A DNA stretch of 10,399 bases from an uncultured Moraxella sp. Lineage in GTDB: Bacteria; Pseudomonadota; Gammaproteobacteria; Pseudomonadales; Moraxellaceae. Location: positions 1-10,399 of the forward strand of contig CALJUC010000221.1 in NCBI GenBank assembly GCA_937975585.1, in the 5' to 3' direction. Each line of letters opens with the position of its first letter. Position 1 is the first letter of the stretch. A program made the position numbers and the translations under genes. Positions 1 to 5,701 of this stretch are shown here, in pieces. The notes beneath the pieces were generated by a model. The model did not search any database and was not told the DNA's origin. It saw only the letters and a program-made list of their open reading frames with translations.

Positions 1-1
1 A

Positions 2-460
2 CTAAGTCTAATCTCTGAGCGTGAGTTACAACTGGATGTGACCTGCTCAAAAGGCACCTATGTACGTGTATTGGGTGAGGATATCGCCAAAGCACTGGGT
101 ACTGTTGGGCATTTGACCGCGTTGCGCCGTACTGCAACCGGTGATTTTGACTTAGCCAATGCCATAAGCTTAAGCGACTTTGAAGCGCTATCGTTGGACG
201 AACGCTTTAATATATTACTACCGGTTGATGCGTGTGTATCCAATTTGGCCACATTAATCTTGACTGAGGAACAAGTGCAACGTATTCGCCAAGGTCAGCG
301 ACTCAATGTGAAAGACCAAGCCAACGAACAACAGCTTTTAGCCATGACCACCCCGAGTCAAGAAGTCCGTGTCTCTGATGCGCACGCTAATTTCATCGGT
401 ATTGCCAACCTTGAAGCCAATGGGCGATTACAGCCGCTAAAATTGGTGCAGTTGTCATAA
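2..460 (+). CDS. truB: tRNA pseudouridine(55) synthase TruB, C-terminal part (5' end outside window)
   Basis: TruB converts U55 of the tRNA T-loop to pseudouridine in the cytoplasm. The frame is open from position 2, so the gene starts outside the window; 152 C-terminal residues are visible, against roughly 300 for the whole family protein. The block CSKGTYVRVLGEDIAKALG (from nt 44), followed by GHLTALRRTATGDF, matches the conserved CSKGTY(I/V)R...LG...H...LRR segment of TruB. The last 65 or so residues (from about NLATLILTEEQVQRI) fit the PUA-like RNA-binding domain, ending in a NFIGIANLEANGRLQPLKLV stretch typical of that fold. The catalytic Asp lies upstream and cannot be checked. A GTG at 38 lies in this frame but is internal, not a start. 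In many gammaproteobacteria truB directly precedes rpsO; here two extra genes intervene. Confidence 0.95.
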   Translation, partial: LSLISERELQLDVTCSKGTYVRVLGEDIAKALGTVGHLTALRRTATGDFDLANAISLSDFEALSLDERFNILLPVDACVSNLATLILTEEQVQRIRQGQRLNVKDQANEQQLLAMTTPSQEVRVSDAHANFIGIANLEANGRLQPLKLVQLS

Positions 461-582
461 GTTAGACTATTATTTCAATATCGAGCGACACATTTCGTTT
501 GTGTTAAACACACATAAGTCACAAATCTTGACGCTTTGATAGCAGTGTTATCTTGCCAAATTATTTATCCTTATAAATGTTC

Positions 583-622
583 AAAAAGCCATCGCTTTTT
601 ATTTTCAATAGCATGGCTTTTT
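583..622 (+). terminator. Rho-independent terminator(s) downstream of truB, nested hairpins
   Basis: AAAAAGC (583-589) and GCTTTTT (594-600) form a perfect 7-bp stem with a 4-nt loop. The outer arms AAAAAGCCAT (583-592) and ATGGCTTTTT (613-622) form an alternative 10-bp stem. Both end in T-runs and share the left arm, so only one can form at a time. The A-rich left arm would also work on the opposite strand. It fits the end of the truB transcript. Confidence 0.7.
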
Positions 623-677
623 CTATCAGTATTTTTAAAAAAATATTATAAATTCAATACATTATAAGGATAATCCC

Positions 678-1199
678 ATGGCTAATATTGCTTTTTTGTT
701 AGATACTGACTTTGAGCAAGTCGAATACACCAAGACCAAACAACTACTCGAAGAAAAAGGACATAAGACCACCCTCATCACGACCCAACCCAAAAAACAA
801 GTGCAAGGGCTCAATCATACCGATAAAGGTGATACGTTTACCGCTGACTTATTAATTGGCGAAGCAAAAGCCGATGATTATGATGCCTTGGTATTACCCG
901 GTGGTACGGTCAATGCCGATGCATTACGCTTCAATAAAGAAGCGCACGCCATGGTCAAGGCATTCGATAGCGCCAAAAAAACCGTTGCGGCAATTTGTCA
1001 CGCGCCTTGGATTTTTGTGGATACAGGCTTGGCAAACGGTAAAACCTTAACGGCTTATGAAACGGTCGCCACGGATTTAAAAAATGCCGGTGCGGTGTTC
1101 CAAGATAAATCTGTGGTGATTGATGGTCATATGATTACCAGTCGCAAACCTGAGGATATCCCTGACTTTGCAAATGCCATTGATAAGGCGTTAAGTTAA
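678..1199 (+). CDS. DJ-1/PfpI family protein (type 1 glutamine amidotransferase-like)
   Basis: This cytoplasmic protein of 173 residues has the full length of the PfpI/YhbO branch of the DJ-1 superfamily. Visible motifs in order: DFEQVE (11-16) with the N-terminal Glu (E16 aligns with DJ-1 E18); LVLPGG (71-76); the nucleophile elbow AAICHAPW (104-111) with Cys107-His108; and ITSRKPEDIPDF (153-164), typical of PfpI proteins. Family members are reported as deglycases, glyoxalases, chaperones or peptidases in carbonyl and oxidative stress; the exact activity cannot be read from sequence. The start is supported by AAGGA (666-670) seven bases upstream of ATG 678. The small acidic gene begins 46 nt downstream with no terminator between, so the two are probably co-transcribed. 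The gene sits between truB and rpsO, an unusual place. No clear promoter was found; the AT-rich 630-655 stretch is the likeliest site. Confidence 0.92.
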   Translation: MANIAFLLDTDFEQVEYTKTKQLLEEKGHKTTLITTQPKKQVQGLNHTDKGDTFTADLLIGEAKADDYDALVLPGGTVNADALRFNKEAHAMVKAFDSAKKTVAAICHAPWIFVDTGLANGKTLTAYETVATDLKNAGAVFQDKSVVIDGHMITSRKPEDIPDFANAIDKALS

Positions 1200-1245
1200 A
1201 TAACCAAAAGAGTAACACCTAAAAAACGATAATAAGGAGAACATC

Positions 1246-1431
1246 ATGCAAGCAACGACGATGACAGATATCAAAGAAATGGAAAAAAATATCCCTGATG
1301 TTACCTTAGTCGGTGCGGATAATGTTGATACCCTAGATGAGGTCACCACCGCCCCGCAAGAGCAGCTTGAGCAACTCGATACCCAGACACCGAAGCAGCC
1401 GATTGGCAATGAAACCCCTCAAGCCAAATAA
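1246..1431 (+). CDS. Small acidic protein of unknown function (61 aa)
   Basis: I do not recognise this protein. It is short, strongly acidic, rich in Thr, Gln, Glu and Asp, has no Cys, no hydrophobic segment and no signal peptide, and its second half (APQEQLEQLDTQTPKQP) looks disordered. That it is a real gene is supported by a strong Shine-Dalgarno AAGGAGA (1234-1240) five bases before ATG 1246, its position 46 nt after the PfpI-type gene, and a terminator that starts 18 nt after its stop. An internal ATG at 1261 is a weaker start choice because it lacks such a ribosome site. The opposite-strand frame over the same stretch has no such support. Probably the second gene of a two-gene unit with the PfpI gene; the functional link is only inferred from position. 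Confidence 0.7.
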   Translation: MQATTMTDIKEMEKNIPDVTLVGADNVDTLDEVTTAPQEQLEQLDTQTPKQPIGNETPQAK

Positions 1432-1449
1432 GCCTTAAAATAAAATCGT

Positions 1450-1477
1450 AAACCCCAATTCGATTTGGGGTTTTTTT
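1450..1477 (+). terminator. Rho-independent terminator after the small acidic gene
   Basis: AAACCCCAA (1450-1458) and TTGGGGTTT (1465-1473) form a perfect 9-bp stem with a 6-nt loop, followed by a run of T to 1477. It closes the PfpI / small-protein unit directly ahead of the rpsO promoter. Confidence 0.9.
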
Positions 1478-1500
1478 ATGGGCGTAAATTTGGTATAATG
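1471..1500 (+). promoter_or_regulatory. rpsO promoter with extended -10
   Basis: A consensus TATAAT (1494-1499) is preceded by TGG (1491-1493), giving a perfect extended -10 (TGnTATAAT). With 17-bp spacing the -35 position is TTTTTT (1471-1476), which is the T-run of the preceding terminator, so the two elements overlap. A weak -35 is commonly compensated by an extended -10. Transcription would begin near 1506. Confidence 0.8.
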
Positions 1501-1514
1501 CGCCTCTTTTTTAA

Positions 1515-1569
1515 GGCTGACTACCGAAGGGCGTGGTTAGCCGGTTCATATCGCCCTTCGTATTGGAGA
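1515..1569 (+). promoter_or_regulatory. rpsO leader: predicted H-type pseudoknot, candidate S15 autoregulatory site
   Basis: Two helices interleave. Helix A: GGCTGACT (1515-1522) pairs with GGTTAGCC (1535-1542), 8 continuous pairs of which two are G-U. Helix B: CGAAGGGCG (1525-1533) pairs perfectly with CGCCCTTCG (1552-1560). The order A5'-B5'-A3'-B3' is an H-type pseudoknot. Helix B ends five bases before the GGAGA ribosome site (1565-1569). At its end helix A has G1535-U1522 next to G1536-C1521, the same 5'-GG/CU arrangement as the G-U/G-C element bound by S15 in 16S rRNA helix 22. S15 repression of its own mRNA through a pseudoknot is established in E. coli; its operation here is inferred. 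Confidence 0.65.
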
Positions 1570-1574
1570 AAGTT

Positions 1575-1841
1575 ATGTTAACTAATCAAGACCGTGCTGA
1601 CATCGTTGCTAAACACCAACGTTCTGCGAACGACACTGGTTCACCCGAAGTACAAATCGCGTTATTAACTGCGCGTATCAACGACTTACAACCACACTTC
1701 AAAGCACACAAAGCTGACCATCACAGCCGTCGTGGTTTGATTCGTATGGTTAACACCCGTCGTAAATTGCTTGACTACCTAAAACGCACTAACGCAGCTA
1801 GCTACACTGCGCTAATCGCTGAATTAGGTCTACGTCGCTAA
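1575..1841 (+). CDS. rpsO: 30S ribosomal protein S15
   Basis: S15 is a primary 16S rRNA-binding protein of the small-subunit platform. The 88-residue product has the expected length (about 89) and the hallmark sequences TGSPEVQIALLTARI (21-35) and HHSRRGLIRMVNTRRKLLDYLK (from about 49), covering the helix-22-binding surface. I chose ATG 1575 because GGAGA (1565-1569) sits five bases upstream and family proteins begin there. A GTG at 1533 would add 14 residues, but it lies inside the predicted leader helix B and has no ribosome site, so it is rejected. The gene has its own promoter and a strong terminator after it. It may be controlled by its own product through the leader pseudoknot. Confidence 0.98.
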   Translation: MLTNQDRADIVAKHQRSANDTGSPEVQIALLTARINDLQPHFKAHKADHHSRRGLIRMVNTRRKLLDYLKRTNAASYTALIAELGLRR

Positions 1842-1875
1842 TCAACGACGTGGCTCAGCATTTCGCTGAATCAGC

Positions 1876-1909
1876 AAAACGGCAGCTGGCAACAGCGGCC
1901 GTTTTTTTA
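1876..1909 (+). terminator. rpsO terminator with GCAA tetraloop
   Basis: AAAACGGC (1876-1883) pairs with GCCGTTTT (1898-1905). An inner GCTG/CAGC stem (1885-1888/1893-1896) closes a GCAA (GNRA) tetraloop, with one A-G mismatch (1884/1897) between the two stems. The helix runs straight into a T-run to about 1908. Strong intrinsic terminator 35 nt after the rpsO stop, though some read-through into pnp is usual in this operon type. Confidence 0.9.
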
Positions 1910-1953
1910 TGCCTAGCTTTCGCTAGCAATATTCAGTAGCAATTAATGATGGG

Positions 1954-1989
1954 TTGCCACGGTTAAAGGTGGCGATAGTGGTTTTTTTT
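1954..1989 (+). terminator. Possible second hairpin/terminator between rpsO and pnp
   Basis: TTGCCAC (1954-1960) and GTGGCGA (1969-1975) form a 7-pair stem (one G-U), followed after six bases by T8 (1982-1989). Alternatively CCAC (1957-1960) can pair with GTGG (1978-1981) directly against the T-run. The spacing is not canonical for the longer stem, so the assignment is weak. A small CTAGC/GCTAG hairpin (1913-1926) lies just upstream. Confidence 0.35.
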
Positions 1990-2009
1990 CAGTAAAATAG
2001 CTTCGTTGT

Positions 2010-2039
2010 TTGACAACATTTTTTTCATAATTTTAATAG
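2010..2039 (+). promoter_or_regulatory. pnp promoter
   Basis: A perfect TTGACA -35 (2010-2015) is followed at 17 bp by TTAATA (2033-2038), or at 18 bp by TAATAG (2034-2039). Transcription would start near 2045, giving a leader of about 120 nt. The -35 lies inside a small palindrome, GTTGT-TTG-ACAAC (2005-2017), which could be chance or an operator. Confidence 0.65.
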
Positions 2040-2076
2040 TAAAAAAGGAAATTGATTCTTCGGCTTGATGTCATCT

Positions 2077-2123
2077 GCTTCTAACGTTTGGGGTTTGTAC
2101 ACCAATATCCAAACGTTAGGGGC
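2077..2123 (+). promoter_or_regulatory. pnp leader stem-loop (candidate RNase III / PNPase autoregulation site)
   Basis: CTAACGTTTGG (2081-2091) and CCAAACGTTAG (2109-2119) are perfect 11-bp complements. The stem extends outward by GCTT (2077-2080) with GGGC (2120-2123) to 15 pairs including two G-U, and a small GGT/ACC pairing is possible inside the 17-nt loop. In E. coli the pnp leader carries a long stem cleaved by RNase III, after which PNPase destabilises its own mRNA. The position here suggests the same role, though this stem is shorter than a classical RNase III substrate. Confidence 0.6.
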
Positions 2124-2167
2124 TACGGCGCAAGGCAGGGTCAACGTTCCAATCAATAGGATAATTT

Positions 2168-4312
2168 ATGTCGATGTTTAATATCGTAAGCAAAGAATTC
2201 CAATATGGTAATCAACAAGTTACCATCGAAACAGGCCGTGTTGCTCGTCAAGCCAATTCAGTATTGGTTCACATGGGTGGCGTGAGCGTATTGGTCGCAG
2301 TGGTGGTAAAAGAAGAAGCGACCCCAGGTCAAAGCTTTTTCCCATTGACCGTTAACTACCAAGAAAAAATGTACGCTGCGGGCAAAATCCCTGGCGGCTA
2401 CGGCAAACGTGAAGGCCGTCCAAGCGAGATGGAAACTTTAACCTCGCGTCTAATTGACCGTCCAATCCGCCCATTATTCCCAGAAGGTTACGTTAACGAA
2501 ATCCAAGTCACCGCAATGGTGGTATCAAGCGACAAAAAACAAGACGCGGATATCGCGGCTATGATTGGTACTTCTGCGGCATTGGCTATCTCGCCTGCCC
2601 CATTCAATGGCCCAATCGGTGCGGCACGCGTTGGTTTTATCAACGGTGAATATGTTCTAAACCCAAATCATGAAGACATGAAGCAAAGCGACTTGGACTT
2701 GGTGGTTGCCGGTACCCAGTCAGCGGTATTGATGGTTGAATCTGAAGCCAAAGAATTGTCTGAAGATCAAATGTTGGGCGCGGTATTATACGGCCATCAA
2801 CAACAACAAATCGTTATCGATGCGATTAACGAATTTGCCAAAGAAGTGGCTACTCAAGGTGGCGTACAAAAGCAAGCATTCGAGCCTGCCGCTATCAACA
2901 GTGAATTACAAAACGCGCTACAAAGCCAATTCGCGGACGCAATCTCTGAAGCTTACACTATCAGCGTAAAACAAGAGCGTTACAGCCGTCTTGACGAAAT
3001 CAAAAACCAAGCGATTGAAGCCTTAGCAGGTGATGCCGAAGCCGAAGGTTACGCGGATACCGTTGCGCAAATCAAAGAGCTATACGAAACCTTAAAATAC
3101 CGTACCGTTCGTGACAATATCCTATCAGGTAAACCACGTATCGACGGCCGTGACTTACAAACTGTTCGCGCGCTAGACATCCAAGTGGGCGTATTGCCAT
3201 ATACTCACGGTTCTGCATTATTTACCCGTGGCGAAACCCAAGCCTTGGTGACTACCACGTTGGGTAACAGCCGTGACGTGAACATGATTGATACCTTAGC
3301 CGGTACCAAGCAAGACCACTTCATGTTGCACTACAACTTCCCAAGCTACTCAGTGGGCGAAACTGGCCGTGACAGCGGTCCAAAACGTCGTGAAATCGGT
3401 CATGGTCGTTTGGCACGTCGTGGTGTTCAAGCCATGCTACCAGACAGCGACCGCTTCCCATACGTGATTCGTATCGTATCAGACATCACTGAATCAAACG
3501 GTTCGTCATCAATGGCGTCTGTGTGTGGTGCATCATTGTCATTGATGGATGCCGGTGTACCGCTAAAAGCCCCTGTTGCGGGTATCGCAATGGGCCTTGT
3601 TAAAGAAGGCGAGCGTTTCGCGGTATTGTCGGACATCTTGGGTGACGAAGATCACTTGGGCGATATGGACTTTAAAGTAGCCGGTTCTGTCAACGGTGTA
3701 ACGGCACTACAGATGGATATCAAAATCGAAGGCATTACCCCAGAAATCATGGAAAAAGCCTTACATCAAGCCCATGCGGGTCGTATCCATATCCTAAACG
3801 CGATGAACGAAGTGATTGCAACCAGCCGCAAAGAAATCAATGCGCATGCACCGAACTTCGCTGTGATCGACATCGACCCAGACAAAATCCGTGACGTGAT
3901 TGGTAAAGGTGGCGCGACCATCCGCCAATTGACCGAAGAAACTGGCGCAGTGATTGACATCGATGACAATGGTACGATTCGTATCTTTGGTGAAAACAAA
4001 GCCGCAACCAAAGCCGCGATTACTCGTATTGAAGCCATTACTGCCGAAGTCGAAGTCGGTAAAGTATACACGGGTAAAGTGGTACGTTTGGTTGAGTTCG
4101 GTGCGTTCGTTAACGTATTACCAAATACCGATGGCCTAGTACATATCTCACAAATCACTGAGGCACGCGTTGAAAATGTGAGCGATGTGCTAAAAGAAGG
4201 TCAAATGGTGAATGTGTTGGTACAAGACATCGACAACCGTGGCCGTATCAAACTAACCATGAAAGCTGTGGATCAAAGCGCACCTGTGGCTAGTGAGCCA
4301 GCGGCTGAATAA
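2168..4312 (+). CDS. pnp: Polyribonucleotide nucleotidyltransferase (PNPase)
   Basis: PNPase degrades RNA 3' to 5' by phosphorolysis and can add heteropolymeric tails; it acts as a trimer in the cytoplasm, often with the degradosome. The 714-residue product has the full domain series: first RNase PH domain (about 13-145, with FFPLTVNYQEKMYAAGKIPGG at 57-77 and RPLFPEGY at 101-108), linker helical domain (about 240-320), catalytic second RNase PH domain (about 325-545), KH domain (about 560-620, VIGKGG at 577-582) and S1 domain (about 630-700). The metal-binding catalytic residues are intact: D495, D501 and K503 in DEDHLGDMDFK, aligning with D486, D492 and K494 of E. coli. ESNGSSSMASVCG (442-454) is the conserved phosphate-site segment. 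AGGA (2158-2161) supports ATG 2168; ATG 2174 is a possible alternative. The C-terminal tail after S1 is short. Confidence 0.98.
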   Translation: MSMFNIVSKEFQYGNQQVTIETGRVARQANSVLVHMGGVSVLVAVVVKEEATPGQSFFPLTVNYQEKMYAAGKIPGGYGKREGRPSEMETLTSRLIDRPIRPLFPEGYVNEIQVTAMVVSSDKKQDADIAAMIGTSAALAISPAPFNGPIGAARVGFINGEYVLNPNHEDMKQSDLDLVVAGTQSAVLMVESEAKELSEDQMLGAVLYGHQQQQIVIDAINEFAKEVATQGGVQKQAFEPAAINSELQNALQSQFADAISEAYTISVKQERYSRLDEIKNQAIEALAGDAEAEGYADTVAQIKELYETLKYRTVRDNILSGKPRIDGRDLQTVRALDIQVGVLPYTHGSALFTRGETQALVTTTLGNSRDVNMIDTLAGTKQDHFMLHYNFPSYSVGETGRDSGPKRREIGHGRLARRGVQAMLPDSDRFPYVIRIVSDITESNGSSSMASVCGASLSLMDAGVPLKAPVAGIAMGLVKEGERFAVLSDILGDEDHLGDMDFKVAGSVNGVTALQMDIKIEGITPEIMEKALHQAHAGRIHILNAMNEVIATSRKEINAHAPNFAVIDIDPDKIRDVIGKGGATIRQLTEETGAVIDIDDNGTIRIFGENKAATKAAITRIEAITAEVEVGKVYTGKVVRLVEFGAFVNVLPNTDGLVHISQITEARVENVSDVLKEGQMVNVLVQDIDNRGRIKLTMKAVDQSAPVASEPAAE

Positions 4313-4327
4313 TTCCAAGCATCAAAT

Positions 4328-4361
4328 AAAAAAAACCGTCCATTGATTGGGCGGTTTTTTT
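4328..4361. terminator. Bidirectional terminator between pnp and the convergent minus-strand gene
   Basis: CCGTCC (4336-4341) pairs with GGGCGG (4349-4354), with one U-G pair and a 7-nt loop. It is flanked by an A-run (4328-4335) on the left and a T-run (4355-4361) on the right, so it serves both strands. The stop codon of the minus-strand gene (4360-4362) lies within its flank. Confidence 0.9.
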
Positions 4362-4860
4362 ATCGATAAATCACTAAGTTTAACGTGCTTACCGGTTGCA
4401 AATACCGTTCAAGCAGTGGCAATACCTCTTGCTCAAAATCCGCCCCATCCGGCAATAGCACATCATCACTACCTAACAAAGCCACACGACGAATACCCTG
4501 ATACCGTCCCCAATTAAACAATACCGGCTCAAGCTGTTGGCATACCTGTTGGATAGATGATAAATGAATCGCATTTTGTGCAAATTCCGTCACCGCCAAT
4601 CCGACGATGAATTTAGGCTTGGCTAACGCACTACTGACGCCTAACCCCGCCAAATCACGTTCGGTAGTATGTTGTAACAAACTACCAAGCTGTAATTCTG
4701 AGCGTTCACACGACCGTTTATACTGCGCATAAAAAGCGGGGTAAAGTTTTTGAACTTGTAGCAAATGACGCTGACGAAAGGTGCCAGCGGTCGGCACCGG
4801 TAGCAATAAAGCTTGATAGCGGTCTTGAAACAAGGTCTTTTTATCAGCAAGGGTTAACAT
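4360..4860 (-). CDS. Degenerate macrodomain-like protein (DarG/TARG1-type fold, ligand loops lost)
   Basis: No standard annotation comes to mind, but the 166 residues follow the order of a DarG/TARG1-type macrodomain along nearly the whole length. YQALLLPVPTAGTFRQRHLL (15-34) stands where the family has a DALVNxVNCVGxMGKGxAL segment. YPAFYAQYKRSCERSELQLG (40-59) matches FPxxFxxYxxxCxxGxxxxG. KFIVGLAVTEFAQ (83-95) stands for YIINFPTKxxW, then HLSSIQQVCQQLEPVL (99-114) for the SxxxxIxxGLxxL helix. GIRRVALLGSDDVLLPDGAD (122-141) stands for GIKSIAIPxLGCGxGGLxW, then VLPLLERYL (146-154). The Asn/Gly-rich first loop and the GCGxGG loop, which bind ADP-ribose, are not conserved, so hydrolase activity is unlikely. 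Known: family motifs. Inferred: homology from pattern alone. The start has only a weak ribosome site; it follows the membrane-protein gene by 36 nt and is probably translated from the same mRNA. No DarT-like toxin gene is adjacent. Confidence 0.6.
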   Translation of the reverse strand: MLTLADKKTLFQDRYQALLLPVPTAGTFRQRHLLQVQKLYPAFYAQYKRSCERSELQLGSLLQHTTERDLAGLGVSSALAKPKFIVGLAVTEFAQNAIHLSSIQQVCQQLEPVLFNWGRYQGIRRVALLGSDDVLLPDGADFEQEVLPLLERYLQPVSTLNLVIYR

Positions 4861-4896
4861 GCGAGAGCACTCACTAGATAGTCAATAGCAAGCTGA

Positions 4897-5571
4897 TTAT
4901 TTGTCGGCAGGCGACTTATTGGTTTGCGTTGGCGGTGTCGCTTTTTGCTGCTCAAGTAAGGCGATTTGCTGCTCAAGTAAGCGGATACGTTCAGCTTTTT
5001 TGTCCTCAAGCGTATCCATCACGGACAATTGTGCTTGTAGTAGCGCTTCTTGCTCACTTAACTGTAGAAACTGATCATCGAGTCGATCAATTTCCTCTTT
5101 GGCAATGGCACTGTCTTGCGGCATAGGCGCGGCCAAAATCGCATTGGGATCGATATTCGATGAGGTTGCACTGGCCATACGGGTTTGTCCATCACTGATT
5201 AACGTTGACGGTGTTGAAGCGACCTGACTCGCAGCTTGCTTGACACTAGATGCAGTAACTGCCTGTTGCGTCTTTGGCACAGCTTTAGTTGGCTGATTGG
5301 GTTGTACCTCATTCGCTGTCTGAGTCGTGGTAAACCAGTAGCCAAAATACATACCACCCCACACAATCGCACCAATCCCTAGCAACAGCCCACTCGCATA
5401 TTTAGCCAACCGAAACGGGTCACGCTGTAATGACTGACTGGGTTTTACCTCAAATAGGTTATCTGAGGCTGACCTAGACAACATCGCACGTAGGCGCTGC
5501 GTTCGTGAGCTAGTAGCAGGCTCAGCCAGCGACGCGTTAAATGGTGTTTTTTTGTGTCGCTCTGACGTCAT
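4897..5571 (-). CDS. Single-span membrane protein with C-terminal coiled coil, unknown function
   Basis: I do not recognise the family. The 224 residues comprise a basic, polar N-terminal part (1-57), one hydrophobic segment rich in Gly and aromatics (about 58-80, YASGLLLGIGAIVWGGMYFG), a Ser/Thr/Gln/Ala-rich linker (81-155) and a Glu/Gln/Leu coiled coil (about 157-210), then a polar tail. The arginine and lysine-rich stretch before the span suggests the N-terminus is cytoplasmic and the coiled coil periplasmic. The coiled coil contains LLEQQ twice, seven residues apart, encoded by a 17-bp direct repeat. GAGG lies five bases before ATG 5571 (plus strand CCTC at 5577-5580). It is first of a probable two-gene unit with the macrodomain-like gene, with its own promoter and a structured leader. 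The layout resembles some cell-envelope scaffold or division-associated proteins, but no function is claimed. Confidence 0.8.
   Translation of the reverse strand: MTSERHKKTPFNASLAEPATSSRTQRLRAMLSRSASDNLFEVKPSQSLQRDPFRLAKYASGLLLGIGAIVWGGMYFGYWFTTTQTANEVQPNQPTKAVPKTQQAVTASSVKQAASQVASTPSTLISDGQTRMASATSSNIDPNAILAAPMPQDSAIAKEEIDRLDDQFLQLSEQEALLQAQLSVMDTLEDKKAERIRLLEQQIALLEQQKATPPTQTNKSPADK
4944..4981. repeat. 17-bp tandem direct repeat encoding a duplicated coiled-coil heptad
   Basis: TTTGCTGCTCAAGTAAG occurs at 4944-4960 and 4965-4981, offset by exactly 21 bp (seven codons). On the minus strand it encodes LLEQQ in successive heptads of the coiled coil, which suggests slippage that preserved the heptad phase. 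Confidence 0.85.
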
Positions 5572-5608
5572 AACCGCCTCAACTCCATAAATTACTGATG
5601 TTCTATCG

Positions 5609-5642
5609 GGTAACCTATTGGCAAACTGATATTGCCGTTACC
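5609..5642 (-). promoter_or_regulatory. Structured 5' leader of the membrane-protein / macrodomain unit
   Basis: Read on the minus strand, GGTAAC pairs with GTTACC (plus 5637-5642 and 5609-5614), and inside it GGCAA pairs with TTGCC (plus 5632-5636 and 5620-5624), with a 5-nt bulge on one side. No T-run follows on either strand, so it is not a typical terminator. It lies between the predicted promoter and the start codon. Confidence 0.5.
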
Positions 5643-5653
5643 TTTAAAGCGTT

Positions 5654-5662
5654 ACTATAGCA
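5654..5662 (-). promoter_or_regulatory. Probable extended -10 promoter for the membrane-protein gene
   Basis: On the minus strand TGCTATAGT gives TG-n-TATAGT, an extended -10 with five of six consensus bases (TATAGT at plus 5654-5659). No good -35 is seen at 17 bp. Transcription would start near 5647, about 75 nt before ATG 5571. Confidence 0.5.
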
Positions 5663-5701
5663 AAATTGAACAAAAATAAATACCAATGTCCAACTCACGC
5701 A

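Noticed and set aside
500..512. Palindrome TGTGTT-A-AACACA after truB
   Set aside because: Short, AT-rich and not at a defined promoter; it lies upstream of the truB terminator hairpins, so an operator role is not supported.
528..554. TTGACG with TATCTT as a promoter for the PfpI gene
   Set aside because: The spacing is only 15 bp and a terminator lies between it and the gene.
1533..1574. Longer rpsO product starting at GTG 1533
   Set aside because: The added residues do not belong to the S15 family, there is no ribosome site before it, and the GTG lies inside the predicted leader helix; GGAGA clearly serves ATG 1575.
3427..4158. Minus-strand open frames within pnp
   Set aside because: They are antisense to a fully conserved PNPase and owe their length to its codon pattern.
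4360..4860. DarT/DarG toxin-antitoxin pair
   Set aside because: Although the protein resembles the DarG macrodomain, no DarT-like ADP-ribosyltransferase lies next to it and the DarG C-terminal domain is absent.
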